Assembly (NCBI GenBank): GCA_963826515.1
Contig: CAWGXI010000018.1
Location: forward strand, 1 to 64,000
Direction of reading: 5' to 3'
Length of the DNA stretch: 64,000 nucleotides
From: DATFVJ01 sp963826515
GTDB lineage: Bacteria; Actinomycetota; Actinomycetes; Streptosporangiales; Streptosporangiaceae
Below, in pieces: positions 15,336-24,086 of the stretch (position 1 is its first letter; each line of letters opens with the position of its first letter). The position numbers and the translations under genes were made by a program. The notes beneath the pieces are model-generated. The model was not told where the DNA came from, searched no databases, and worked only from the letters and a program-made list of their open reading frames with translations.

Positions 15336-16755
15336 TCAGCTGGGCACGCGGCAGCAGCCGGCGGCGGTTTGTGCCGAGGTCTCGGGCGAGTCAGGCGGCC
15401 TGGGTCGGTTCCGGGTCGTGGTCTTGGGCTGGGCTGGGGCGGCAGAGGGTGACTTCCAGGCCGAGTTCCTCGAGTTCGCGGACGTGACAGGCGATCTTGC
15501 GGCGGGTCTGGGCGCGGCGCTCGTAATAGTCCGGGCCGAGATCTTCATATCGCGTGCCGGGGCGCGATAGCAGCGCGTGGTAGACCTTCAGCTGGGTGTT
15601 GCCGACCGCGACGCATGCCTTGTTCTTGCCGCGGCTGCGGGCCAGCTTGCGGTAGCGGGCGCCTTCGCGGGTCTGGGTCTTGCCGGCCGCGACGGCGGTC
15701 TCGCCGGTAATGGCGCCCAGGTACTTGTTGCCTTTCTTGTGCCGGGCGTGGCCGGTGCGCTTGCCGGACTGGTGGTCCAGCGGGGTGCGGCCGGCCCAGG
15801 AGGACAGGTGGCCGCCGGTGGGGAACTTGCTCATGTCGACGCCGGTTTCGGCGACGGCGTCCTGGGCGGCGCGCTGCGCCCAGCCGGGCATCGACTCGGC
15901 CTGCTGCAGCTGCTCCTCATACGGGGCGAGCAGCCGCTCGATGATCGCGGTCAGCCGGGTGATCTGGTCGTTGAGGCCGTCGATGCGCTCCAGCATGGCC
16001 TTTAGCAGCGCGGCGTGCTCGGCGGTGAAGAACTCGGCTCCCTCGAGCGCCTGTTCCAGCTCGGTGATCTTGCGGCGGGCGCGGGCCCGGGCGAGCTGGG
16101 CGAGCGCTTTGGGGTTGCGCTCCCCGGCGATCAGGTGGTCCATGATGTCCCGGCCGGTCACTCTGTGCAGGTCGGCGACGACGGACGACAGCTTGATTGC
16201 CGCTGATTCCAGCAGCTTTTCCGCGCGGTTCTTCTCCCGGGTCCGCTCGTCGGTCAGGTCGCGGCGGTAGCGGGTGTGCAGCCGGATCACCCGGAACTCC
16301 GGGTCCGGCACGAAGCAGGGCCGGATCGCGCCGCGTTCGAAGCAGGCCGCCAGCCAGCTGGAGTCCGACGGGTCCCGCTTCGGGCGTCCGGGCAGGTGCT
16401 TGACCTGCTTGGCGTCCGCGAGCACGCAGTCGAACCCCTCGGCCTCCAGCCGGTAGAACACCGGCTTCCAGTAGTCGGAGGTTGCCTCCATCACGACGGC
16501 GGGCACCTGCCAGCACCGCAGCCGGTCCGCCAGCGCCAGCACCCCGCGCTTGGTGGTGGCGAAGCTGCGGGTCTCAGCCGCCCGCCGCGCCGGGTCCGCA
16601 TCCGACGGCACCCGGATTGTCGCGTACAGCTGGGCCTTGCCGATGTCGATGCCGCACACCCGGTCCCGGTACAGCGGCTCGTCGGTCACCTCTTCCATCG
16701 TCCCTGCCTCCTCCTTCCCGGACGGATTCCTCCTGGACGGCCAGCGCACCACCGC
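15336..16755 (-). mobile_element. IS110-family insertion sequence, intact transposase
   Basis: Element estimated from the terminal motif near 15336 to the point near 16755 where tyrosine recombinase sequence resumes. Only about 55 bases lie upstream of the transposase start, and about 55 bases plus the repeat array lie downstream. IS110 elements carry no long inverted repeats, and none was seen. In this family a bridge RNA is encoded in a non-coding end; here the downstream end has more room, though no RNA could be folded by eye. Confidence 0.75.
15391..16698 (-). CDS. IS110-family transposase (DEDD/serine bridge recombinase)
   Basis: 435 residues from the ATG at 16698, preceded by AAGGAGG; an upstream in-frame ATG lacks this site. 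The N-terminal RuvC-like DEDD domain shows VCGIDIGKAQLYATI (first Asp), VVMEATSDYWKPVF (Glu) and VLADAKQVKHLPGRPKRDPS with SDSSWLA (Asp residues). A coiled-coil middle (KITELEQALEG … DGLNDQITRLTAIIERLL) leads to the Tnp20 domain with SMPGWAQRAAQDAVAETGVD and GGHLSSWAGRTP, which holds the candidate catalytic serine. Full length with no frameshift, so probably active. Paralogous remnants are at 1.3-2.3 and 25.0-25.2 kb. Confidence 0.93.
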   Translation of the reverse strand: MEEVTDEPLYRDRVCGIDIGKAQLYATIRVPSDADPARRAAETRSFATTKRGVLALADRLRCWQVPAVVMEATSDYWKPVFYRLEAEGFDCVLADAKQVKHLPGRPKRDPSDSSWLAACFERGAIRPCFVPDPEFRVIRLHTRYRRDLTDERTREKNRAEKLLESAAIKLSSVVADLHRVTGRDIMDHLIAGERNPKALAQLARARARRKITELEQALEGAEFFTAEHAALLKAMLERIDGLNDQITRLTAIIERLLAPYEEQLQQAESMPGWAQRAAQDAVAETGVDMSKFPTGGHLSSWAGRTPLDHQSGKRTGHARHKKGNKYLGAITGETAVAAGKTQTREGARYRKLARSRGKNKACVAVGNTQLKVYHALLSRPGTRYEDLGPDYYERRAQTRRKIACHVRELEELGLEVTLCRPSPAQDHDPEPTQAA

Positions 16756-17403
16756 GCGATCGGTCCGTCAAGACGGCGGCCGATCGCCCGGTCGACGGCC
16801 CGGCCAACGGCCGGTGGCAGCGGGACGAGGACGACCTTGGTGCCTTTGCCGCATACGCGCAGCACCCGGTGGCCGTGTTCTTCGCCAAGGTCGGCGATGT
16901 GCGCGCCGCTGGCCTCGAAGATCCGCAGGCCCAGCAGCCCCAGCATGGCCACGAGCGCGCGGTCACCGGGATTGGCGGACTGGCGGGCCGCGGTAAGCAG
17001 TGCCTCGAACTGCAGGTGAGTGAACCCGAGGGTCGGCGATTCGGCGGGCACTGAGGGACGGCGCACATGCTCAGCGGGTGAGTGCTCCAGCACGCCGTCG
17101 ATGACACAGGTCCGGTAGAAGCCAGCCGCGACCGAAAAGCGCCGCGAGACAGTGGAGGGCTTGAACCGGCGGATCTCCTGCATCCACCGGATGTACAGCT
17201 CCAGGTGCAGGCGCCGGGCGGACCAGCGGGTCCAGCCCCCGCTCCGCGCACCAGGCGAGGAAGCAGCGCAGATCGGATTCAGCATGCTCGCGGGAGGAGC
17301 CCTTGAAACGCGCCAGGTAGGCAGCCACGGCCAGCCGCAACTGATCAGCGACGGGCAGAGGGCGATCGGACGGGACTGGGGCCACTACGGTGAAGTTCGT
17401 CAT
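16750..17403 (-). pseudogene. Tyrosine recombinase, frameshifted and cut by IS110
   Basis: The N-terminus starts at 17403 (MTNFTVVAPVPSDRPLPVAD) with the SAM-like core-binding domain (AYLARFKGSSREHAESDLR, FLAWCAERGLDPL). A frameshift near 17220 moves the rest to another frame: RRLHLELYIRWMQEIRRFKP, SRRFSVAAGFYRTCVIDGVL, then the catalytic domain GDRALVAMLGLLGLRIFEAS with its first Arg and CGKGTKVVLVPLPPAVG. Homology stops near 16755 at the IS110 element, before the HxxR and Tyr motifs. The remainder is not present on the other side of the element. Dead gene. The 466 bases upstream (17404-17869) carry no recognised gene. Confidence 0.8.
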
Positions 17404-17869
17404 GACCTGGCACCGCGCCTGCTCCCCGCCGCCACGAAGCTCACGAAAACTTGCACCAGGCGCGGCAATTGCGGAAATTCGTAAGCGGCTGGCAATAACG
17501 CATAACTATGCACCGTGGTGCGACCTGCGCGCTACGGCGCACGTGCCTAGTCTAGTTTGGCGATCCGTTGGCGAGGTCGGCGAGCACCAAGCGCTAAGAG
17601 AAGACCGCTCCTTACACCGATTGCCGAGAGAACGGCTGTGATTAACGGCTACGTCGGAGTATTTCCCGAAAGGCATTGAGATCATCGGTGACATCACTGT
17701 CTTCAGCCCGTGCGGGACGAGATATATGACCGACCCCGCGCTATAGTCTGGATTCAGGGTGCCAGCAGAAGTGCGCGCAGAGCTCCTCCCTGCGCTGATA
17801 TCCCCGGGGATAACATCAGCTCAATTGCTTCCACCGGTTGAGACCAGCGAAAAAGAAAGGACCTGAAAA

Positions 17870-19855
17870 GTGAGCTTTGGCGTTAGCGCCAATCGCGCGG
17901 CCGGGGCCGGTGGACCCTGGCGCCGCACGCAGGGCAGGGGGTCACGGCGTGCCCGGATCCGCCTAGGCGTAGCCGCAGCGGCCGCGCTGGGCGCAGCCGT
18001 CTTGATCGTGGCTGCGTCGGCTGGTGCCAGCACGAGCAGCGCCCGCACCGTCGGCTCCGCGACCGCTGTTGTTCCCCTGACCCTGCGGGCAATGCCGGCC
18101 GGAACGGTCAGCTTCGGCAGGGGAAGCCATGGCTACCTTACGGTCCACGCACACATGTTCGGGCTCACGCCCGGCTCGTCGCACAATGTGAATCTCGTGA
18201 TTCCTGGCCGGTCCCGGACTATCCGGTTCGGCACGCTCACCGCCGATAGCGTCGGCCAGGCCGACAGAACCCTCCAGAGCAAGTTCACCGGCCATCTGCC
18301 GCGCGGGAGCCGCGTGGTGATCCGCATGGCAGTGCGGGGCGGCCGCATCGCCAGGGAGCCGATCGCTGAGACCAGGCGGCTGAGCCGCCCGGGCCGGCGG
18401 CCGCACCGGCTTATCGCGGTCGAAGTCAGCCCGGCCGGTATCAGCTATGGCACGCCGCGGGGACGGGCCACCATCTCCTATAACGCCGACCGCCACACGC
18501 TGGCCGTCTCCGTCAACGCCAGCGGGGTCACTCCCGGGCCCCATGCCGCCCATATCCACCTTGGCAGCTGCATGAGCCAGGGACCGGACAAGTACATGCT
18601 GCGGAATCTGGTGGCCAACCGCCAAGGCAGGATTGTGCACGCAGTCCGGGTATTCACCAACGTGACCACGCCGATACCAGCCAGCGGCTGGTACCTCAAC
18701 ATTCACCAGGGGAACAGCGGCGACATCCTCAGCGGCGGCCAGCCGACCATCTTCTTCCGCCCGCTGATCTGCGCGGACATCCGGCCGGACTCTTTCTCCT
18801 CGATTCTGAAGGCTGGGGACGTCGTCACCGGTGTCCGGGGCACGACGAACGGAAACGTCATACTGACGGGCGGGGCGGCGACCGGAAACGGCACGCAAAA
18901 TGATCCGTTCCTCTACCAGGGCGCTCTCACCAGCGCCGCGGCGGGAGCAGCAGTATCGGTGCGGACGCCATCGTTCCCTGGCGTGACTTCGGCGTCGTTC
19001 TACGGCCCCGATACCCACTCCTTCAACCCGACAATGATCCCGAGCGGCCAGGTTCGCGCCGTCGGGAGCTACGCGTCGTCGTCGGCCCCCGCCGGTGTCC
19101 GCAACCAGGGCATGATCTACCTCGGGCCGGTGAGCGGATCGGGCGGATCATGGACATCCATCGACGTGCCAGCGGGCGGCGCCCATACGGTCGGACACGT
19201 GCGGGCGTGTCCCAGGGCCCGGGCCAACTGTTTCGTGATGGACACCATCGCGCACAGCACCATGGGCAATCTGGTGGTGGGCAACTACGACCTCAACCCC
19301 AGCGCGCCTGGCGGCGTGATCTCGGCCAATGCCTTCATCTACAACATGTCCAGGCACCAGTGGACACTGCTCGACCTCGGCGGACGCTTGTCGAGTCAGA
19401 CCACGCTCTATGGCATCTGGCAGGACGGCGGTAACAGGAGCCCGAACTACACTCTCGCCGGCGGTTCGGCGGCCAGCGGTCACAAGCGGGCCTTCGTCAT
19501 GAACTACAACGAACGGAGAGGGACCTTCGGAACGCCGAAATACTTCCGCTACGGCAACGGCCCGGCGCTGGTCACGCACTTCGAAGGGATCACCGCCGTG
19601 CCGGGCGGTTTCAACCTCGTGGCCATGAGCTCGGCTCAGGATGCGTCGATGGCCTTCATTCCCGTCAACTCCCGCAACGGGTCCTTTGGCACTGCGAGGT
19701 GGCATCCCGTCAATGCCACGGCAAGTTCCCTGTGTTCAGGTGGCTGCAGTCTTGTGACCGGGAATGCCGTGTATAAGAACAAGGTGATGGGGCTCTACGC
19801 CCCAGTTGGCACCGCTCTCCCTGGTACCTACCTCGCCACCGTCTCGAGGCGGTAA
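17870..19855 (+). CDS. Large secreted CHRD-domain protein
   Basis: 661 residues from the GTG at 17870, eight bases after GAAAGGA. An arginine-rich N-terminus precedes a hydrophobic segment (LGVAAAAALGAAVLIVAASA, residues ~34-53), a signal peptide or anchor. Residues ~65-165 form a β-rich CHRD-like unit. Residues ~185-305 are a clear CHRD domain (RATISYNADRHTLAVSVNAS, GPHAAHIHLGSC, GWYLNIHQGNS), the fold first described in chordin. The remaining ~350 residues are β-rich, Gly/Ser-rich and contain repeated short motifs (MIYLGPVSGSGGSW, FIYNMSRHQWTLLDLGGRL, AFVMNYNERRGTFG) suggesting a β-propeller or similar. Role unknown; extracellular or surface location inferred. Confidence 0.8.
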   Translation: MSFGVSANRAAGAGGPWRRTQGRGSRRARIRLGVAAAAALGAAVLIVAASAGASTSSARTVGSATAVVPLTLRAMPAGTVSFGRGSHGYLTVHAHMFGLTPGSSHNVNLVIPGRSRTIRFGTLTADSVGQADRTLQSKFTGHLPRGSRVVIRMAVRGGRIAREPIAETRRLSRPGRRPHRLIAVEVSPAGISYGTPRGRATISYNADRHTLAVSVNASGVTPGPHAAHIHLGSCMSQGPDKYMLRNLVANRQGRIVHAVRVFTNVTTPIPASGWYLNIHQGNSGDILSGGQPTIFFRPLICADIRPDSFSSILKAGDVVTGVRGTTNGNVILTGGAATGNGTQNDPFLYQGALTSAAAGAAVSVRTPSFPGVTSASFYGPDTHSFNPTMIPSGQVRAVGSYASSSAPAGVRNQGMIYLGPVSGSGGSWTSIDVPAGGAHTVGHVRACPRARANCFVMDTIAHSTMGNLVVGNYDLNPSAPGGVISANAFIYNMSRHQWTLLDLGGRLSSQTTLYGIWQDGGNRSPNYTLAGGSAASGHKRAFVMNYNERRGTFGTPKYFRYGNGPALVTHFEGITAVPGGFNLVAMSSAQDASMAFIPVNSRNGSFGTARWHPVNATASSLCSGGCSLVTGNAVYKNKVMGLYAPVGTALPGTYLATVSRR

Positions 19856-19999
19856 CAACGACCGGGCTAAGGTAACTCCCCCAAGGCCTGGACAGCAGGT
19901 TGCTTGGGTGCGCAAGGCGTGCGTTCGATCCAAACAAAAGCCAAGAATCGGAAAATCGTCGCCTGCTGGCGGTGCTAAGCATCGATCGCGCGGCGGGGC

Positions 20000-20043
20000 C
20001 CCAGGACTCCTGACATGGTGACGATCATGTCAGGAGTCCTGGG
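20000..20043. terminator. Perfect 18-bp stem-loop between convergent genes
   Basis: CCCAGGACTCCTGACATG (20000-20017) pairs exactly with 20026-20043 around an 8-base loop (GTGACGAT). It lies 145 bases after the CHRD gene and downstream of the leftward DUF1707 gene, so it could terminate both. There is no T-run, which is usual in actinobacteria. A protein-binding site or element end is an alternative. Confidence 0.6.
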
Positions 20044-20224
20044 CCCAGGACACCCATAACCGGATGATATGCGCACGACCCCGCACCCGGGCTGCACTTG
20101 CTGTCAGCGACGCATATTCGGCAGCCGTGTCCCGTGATGCATGACAAAACGCCAGGCCGCTAATCCCTGCGGAACTGCGGCCAGTTCTCAATGCGACGAG
20201 TGAACATGCCGGTGTCGGCGCGTA

Positions 20225-20300
20225 AACATGCGCGCACGCAACGCTCTCAATTCGGCAAGCGGGCAAGGTAGGCGGAGGCTGCCAGCCTCAGCACGTCGGC
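20225..20300 (-). pseudogene. Tyrosine recombinase N-terminal fragment
   Basis: Minus strand reads VLRLAASAYLARLPN then a stop, like the start of the recombinase core domain at 17.3 kb (QLRLAVAAYLARFKG). Very short. The rest of 20044-20491 shows no other recognisable gene. Confidence 0.35.
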
Positions 20301-20491
20301 GCGCGGCCCAGGTGCCGCGACGGGGGCAGCGGTTGACTCTGTGCTGCGTCGTGCCGTTCGCGGCTTTCCTCGAACGTCAGGTTTTCCGGGGTGGGCGGGC
20401 GAGATCCGGCGTTTCGCAGCGGCTTCCGGCGTTCTGGACCGCCGACTTTGGCCGCCTGAGGTGGCGAGCAATGGTGATCTGGTCTGGCCTC

Positions 20492-21055
20492 TTATGCAGG
20501 CAGCTGGCGCTGCCGGTCTTCAAGCTGGCGGAAGATGTCGCTGTAGCTGCCATGCATTTCGTGCGGCACCCGCCATATGTCGATTGTGCCAACGCAGCCG
20601 AGTGCCCGAACGTGGATGGTCGGGGCGTCCGGGCGGCCGACGTCGCGGCCCCACTCGAGGCGGTGACCGAGGATGGTGATTCCGCTGACGTCGACGTTGA
20701 CGCCTTCCGGTACGTAGATATCGACGTTACCGAAGGCCGCCAGCACGGTCACGGCTACCTGCGGATGATCGATAGTGGCCTCACGCAGGTCGAGGTCGAG
20801 GTCTCCCAGGGCGCTGACGGCGAAGGTCCACCCGCGGAGCCTTATCCGTCCGCGTCGCGCGACGTGACCGAACAAGGCCGATGTGAAGCGCGCGGGCTTG
20901 CGGCGCGAACCAGCTCCAGTAGCGGGCACCTCCGGCAGGTCTTCCTCGACACTCGCCAGTTCCCCGCCAAACCTGGCCCGCAGCGCGAGCCCGACTCGTT
21001 CGGAGAACTCATCCAGCGTCAACCGCCCTGCAAGAAGATGATCGCGAAGCGACAT
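20492..21055 (-). CDS. DUF1707 (SHOCT-like) domain protein, 5' end altered
   Basis: 187 residues from the ATG at 21055. Residues 1-36 (MSLRDHLLAGRLTLDEFSER) are most of a DUF1707 domain, found in many actinobacterial envelope and stress proteins. Residues ~65-160 form a β-strand domain with repeated DLDLDLREATI and NVDIYVPEGVNVDVSG motifs resembling the cell-wall-active antibiotics response (LiaF-like) C-terminal domain. Normal family members begin about 17 residues earlier (MDDASLRVSDAER…); that start exists here but an 80-bp tandem duplication puts it out of frame. The internal ATG has no good ribosome site, so expression is uncertain. Confidence 0.75.
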   Translation of the reverse strand: MSLRDHLLAGRLTLDEFSERVGLALRARFGGELASVEEDLPEVPATGAGSRRKPARFTSALFGHVARRGRIRLRGWTFAVSALGDLDLDLREATIDHPQVAVTVLAAFGNVDIYVPEGVNVDVSGITILGHRLEWGRDVGRPDAPTIHVRALGCVGTIDIWRVPHEMHGSYSDIFRQLEDRQRQLPA

Positions 21056-21184
21056 GACAGCCTGCTCGCGCTCGGCGTCCGAGACACGAAGGGACGCATC
21101 GTCCGCCCTGCAAGAAGATGATCGCGAAGCGACATGACGGCCTGCTCGCGCTCGGCGTCCGAGACACGAAGGGACGCATCGTCC
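21024..21184. repeat. 80-bp tandem duplication at the 5' end of the DUF1707 gene
   Basis: 21024-21103 and 21104-21183 are the same 80-bp segment with one base difference (CATGACAG versus CATGACGG). Both copies code the DUF1707 start region on the minus strand. 80 is not a multiple of three, so the second copy shifts frame. Confidence 0.95.
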
Positions 21185-21404
21185 ATAGCCACCACGCTAG
21201 ACCACGTTCAAGTCATGCGGCACCGGCCGATGTCACGGCGTTGTCCGGATCCACGCCCAGCGCGGGCTTCGTGAACACGGTGGCCATCGGGACCGTCAAA
21301 GCCGCGGCCTCCGGAGCTGCCGCTCCGAGCGTCCGCCAGGGCGGCCAGGGCGGCCGGACCCGTCACAATCGGGCGCTGCTGGCGGGTGGTGATAGACAGG
21401 CTGC

Positions 21405-21857
21405 ATGGCAACGATCCTCGTCTCGGCTGAGCGCACGGTGGACGCGCCAGCGGCGGCCGTGTACGGCTACATCGCGGACATGCGCGAGCACCATCCGCAC
21501 TTCCTGCCACCAGCGTTTTCCGATTTCGAGGTTGAGTCGGGCGGGGTGGGTGCGGGCACGGTCACGCGGTTCACGGTGACAGCCGGCGGGCGCACTCGCC
21601 AGTACCGGATGAAGGTCGCCGAGCCAGAACCTGGCCGCGTCCTCACCGAGTCCGACACCGGCTCCAGCCTGGTCACGAAGACCACCGTCACCCCGCAGGG
21701 CGGCTCGTCCCTGGTGCAGATCTGCACGACCTGGGACGGCGCGGGCGGGATCGGCGGCTTCTTTGAGCGCCTGTTCGCTCCGCGGGTGATGCGCGGCATT
21801 TATACGGACGAGCTGGAGCGGCTCGACGCCTACGCCCGTGAGCACCCCGATATCTGA
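21405..21857 (+). CDS. SRPBCC-family protein
   Basis: 150 residues, ATG at 21405. The START/Bet v1-like helix-grip fold is recognisable: an opening strand with VDAPAAAVYGYIADMREHHP, a central GTVTRFTVTAGGRTRQYRMK, VAEPEPGRVLTESDTGSSLV, a long strand VQICTTWDGAGGIGGFFERL and the C-terminal helix YTDELERLDAYARE. Such proteins bind hydrophobic ligands or act as polyketide cyclase-like enzymes. No neighbour in the same operon suggests a ligand; malic enzyme follows 200 bases later. Complete length. Confidence 0.87.
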   Translation: MATILVSAERTVDAPAAAVYGYIADMREHHPHFLPPAFSDFEVESGGVGAGTVTRFTVTAGGRTRQYRMKVAEPEPGRVLTESDTGSSLVTKTTVTPQGGSSLVQICTTWDGAGGIGGFFERLFAPRVMRGIYTDELERLDAYAREHPDI

Positions 21858-22060
21858 CCCGGGCCAGTCCTCGGGAGCCTGTTGCCCGCGCTGTAAGCCC
21901 CGCGGACCACAGGTCTTGGCTCAGTGCAAAGCATGCATGCCCGCGTCCGGCATCGAATATGGATCGTTCGACGACCTTGCCGGCACGCCTGCCGACGCGG
22001 ATAGCGTGCGCGCTGCGCTGGCCCGCCCACCCATGCTGAATTGACACGATAATAGAGGCT

Positions 22061-23536
22061 ATGAAGCCGTTAGAGTCGCAGCGTGTGATGCCGAGCGTGT
22101 CGTATTCGATCACGGTGCGGCTCGACGTGGCATCTTACGGCCGCGCGGCCAGCGAGCTCACCCGGGCTGTGGAGCAGGCTGGCGGCCTGGTCACCGCGCT
22201 CGACCTGCAGCCATCAGGTCCCGAACGGCTCCGCGTGGACGTCACGTGCGCGGCACGCGACAGCGCACATGCCGACGCACTCGTGACGGCACTCCTGTCG
22301 GTCGAAGGCGTGGTCGTGCACAAGGTCAGCGACCGCACGTTCCTGCTGCACCTTGGCGGCAAGATCGAAATGCGGTCGAAGATTCCGCTGCGCACCAGGG
22401 ATGAGTTGTCGATGGCCTACACCCCTGGTGTGGCCAGGGTCGCACTCGCCATCGCGGCCCACCCGCAGGACGTGCGCCGGCTGACCATCAAGCGCAACAG
22501 CGTGGCGGTGGTGACCGACGGCTCGGCTGTGCTTGGCATCGGCAATGTCGGCCCGTACGCCGCCATGCCGGTAATGGAGGGCAAGGCCGCCCTGTTCAAG
22601 CGCTTCGCGGGCATCGACGCCTGGCCGATCTGCCTGGACACCCAGGACACGGACGAGATCGTCCGGTCCGTCCAGGTGATCGCGCCCGGGTTCGGCGGGA
22701 TCAACCTGGAGGACATCAGCGCACCGCGCTGTTTCGAGGTCGAGCGCAGGCTGCGCGAACTGCTCGATATCCCGGTGTTCCATGATGACCAGCACGGCAC
22801 GGCGATCGTGGTGCTCGCCGCGCTGACCAACGCGCTGCGTGTGGTCGGTAAGAGCCTCGCCACCGTGCGGATCACGATGGCAGGCGCCGGCGCCGCGGGC
22901 AACGCGGTGCTCCGGCTGCTCGTCGCGTCCGGTGCGACGGACGTCGTGGTCTGCGACCGCCTGGGCGCACTGCACCGCGGCCGCCAGGACCTGGACGAGG
23001 GCAAGCGCTGGATCGCGGAGCACACCAATCCCGGTTCCTACGACTGCGATCTTCGCGGCGTGCTGCGCGGCGCCGACGTGTTCATCGGCCTGTCCGCGCC
23101 CGGCATCCTGACCGGTGCCGACATCGCCACCATGGCGGGCGACGCGATTGTTTTCGCGCTCGCCAACCCCGATCCCGAGGTCGCGGCGGAGGCAGCGCGC
23201 GAGCACGCGGCTGTCGTGGCCACCGGCCGCAGCGACTACCCCAACCAGATCAACAACGTGCTTGTATTCCCTGGGGTGTTCCGCGGCCTGCTCGACGCCC
23301 AGAGCCGGACGATCACCGAGGCGATGCTGATCGCCGCCGCGCGCGCCCTCGCCGGGGTCGTGACGGCGGGCGAGCTTGGCCCCAATTACATCGTGCCCAG
23401 CGTGTTCCACCCGAACGTGGCGTCCACCGTGGCCGCAGCAGTGCGCGACGCCGCCACCATGCAGAACGCGGCCGAGGCGAAGGCCGCGGCAACCTCGGCC
23501 CCATCCAGGCCGCGTTCAGCGCACCAGCCGAAGTAG
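22061..23536 (+). CDS. NAD-dependent malic enzyme with ACT domain
   Basis: 491 residues. It catalyses oxidative decarboxylation of malate to pyruvate. An N-terminal ACT-like regulatory domain spans ~18-90. The malic enzyme core has AYTPGVA (119-125), VTDGSAVLGIGNVGP (151-165), a FGGINLEDI metal/substrate motif (211-219), HDDQHGTA (241-248) and the Rossmann GAGAAG (275-280), then SDYPNQINNVLVFPGVFRG. The start at 22061 is the first ATG; a second at 22088 is possible. The last ~15 residues (SAPSRPRSAHQPK) overlap an antisense integrase fragment, so the true C-terminus was probably replaced by a rearrangement just outside the catalytic core. Likely still active. Confidence 0.92.
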   Translation: MKPLESQRVMPSVSYSITVRLDVASYGRAASELTRAVEQAGGLVTALDLQPSGPERLRVDVTCAARDSAHADALVTALLSVEGVVVHKVSDRTFLLHLGGKIEMRSKIPLRTRDELSMAYTPGVARVALAIAAHPQDVRRLTIKRNSVAVVTDGSAVLGIGNVGPYAAMPVMEGKAALFKRFAGIDAWPICLDTQDTDEIVRSVQVIAPGFGGINLEDISAPRCFEVERRLRELLDIPVFHDDQHGTAIVVLAALTNALRVVGKSLATVRITMAGAGAAGNAVLRLLVASGATDVVVCDRLGALHRGRQDLDEGKRWIAEHTNPGSYDCDLRGVLRGADVFIGLSAPGILTGADIATMAGDAIVFALANPDPEVAAEAAREHAAVVATGRSDYPNQINNVLVFPGVFRGLLDAQSRTITEAMLIAAARALAGVVTAGELGPNYIVPSVFHPNVASTVAAAVRDAATMQNAAEAKAAATSAPSRPRSAHQPK

Positions 23537-23600
23537 ATGCGCAAGTCCGATTCGGCGGTATCTCGCCAGCCTGGCCCAACCCTCGCACGCATCGAGATGT
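23505..23600 (-). pseudogene. Tyrosine recombinase N-terminal fragment
   Basis: Minus strand gives DTAESDLRIYFGWCAERGLD, matching the recombinase core domain at 17.3 kb (HAESDLRCFLAWCAERGLD). It overlaps the end of the malic enzyme gene antisense and marks the rearrangement there. The following 23601-24086 has no gene I can identify, only short open stretches. Confidence 0.55.
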
Positions 23601-24086
23601 TCCTGCTGCGAAGTATGCCCCGAGATGGCATGAGACTCACCTAATAGCCCGGCAGAGACCCGCGACGTTCATGGTTCCGAGGCTTGCCGCTGGTAGTGCG
23701 CAGGTTTTGGCGCGGTGCCGGTAGCGCACCGCCACGCTGGCCGACGCGGCGGTGCTGCGCGCCAGCGGCGACGAGGCGGAGCTGTTGCTGCCGTGCGGGA
23801 TCGTGGGCAAGCTGACTGTCCCTGAGTTCCGCTGCCTGAGCGTGCCCGCGGTCATCGGTTTGCGCGCTCGCCCTGCAGCAGATGAGGTGTCTGGGATAGG
23901 CACCTCGGCCAACGCAAAGCCAACGTCTTGGCGGGATCGTGTTCCTGGCGATGACAGTTCCGTTGTTCCTTGCTGCCGGGCCGCTTTCAGGCTTGGTGGC
24001 CTGCCTCGGGGCCAAGCCGGGCACGCCGTGCCTTGACAGGCCGGCAGCCTCAGCCGCCAGCGCGGGCGGGCAGTACGGTGGGTGAG

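Noticed and set aside
19900..19940. GTTCGATCC-like string as a tRNA T-arm
   Set aside because: No matching stems or anticodon arm around it; no tRNA could be built here or elsewhere in the window by eye.
21838..22044. 68-residue open frame with CxxC motifs between SRPBCC and malic enzyme
   Set aside because: It overlaps the end of the SRPBCC gene, has no clear ribosome site and I know of no such family. Two CxxC-like motifs alone are not enough.
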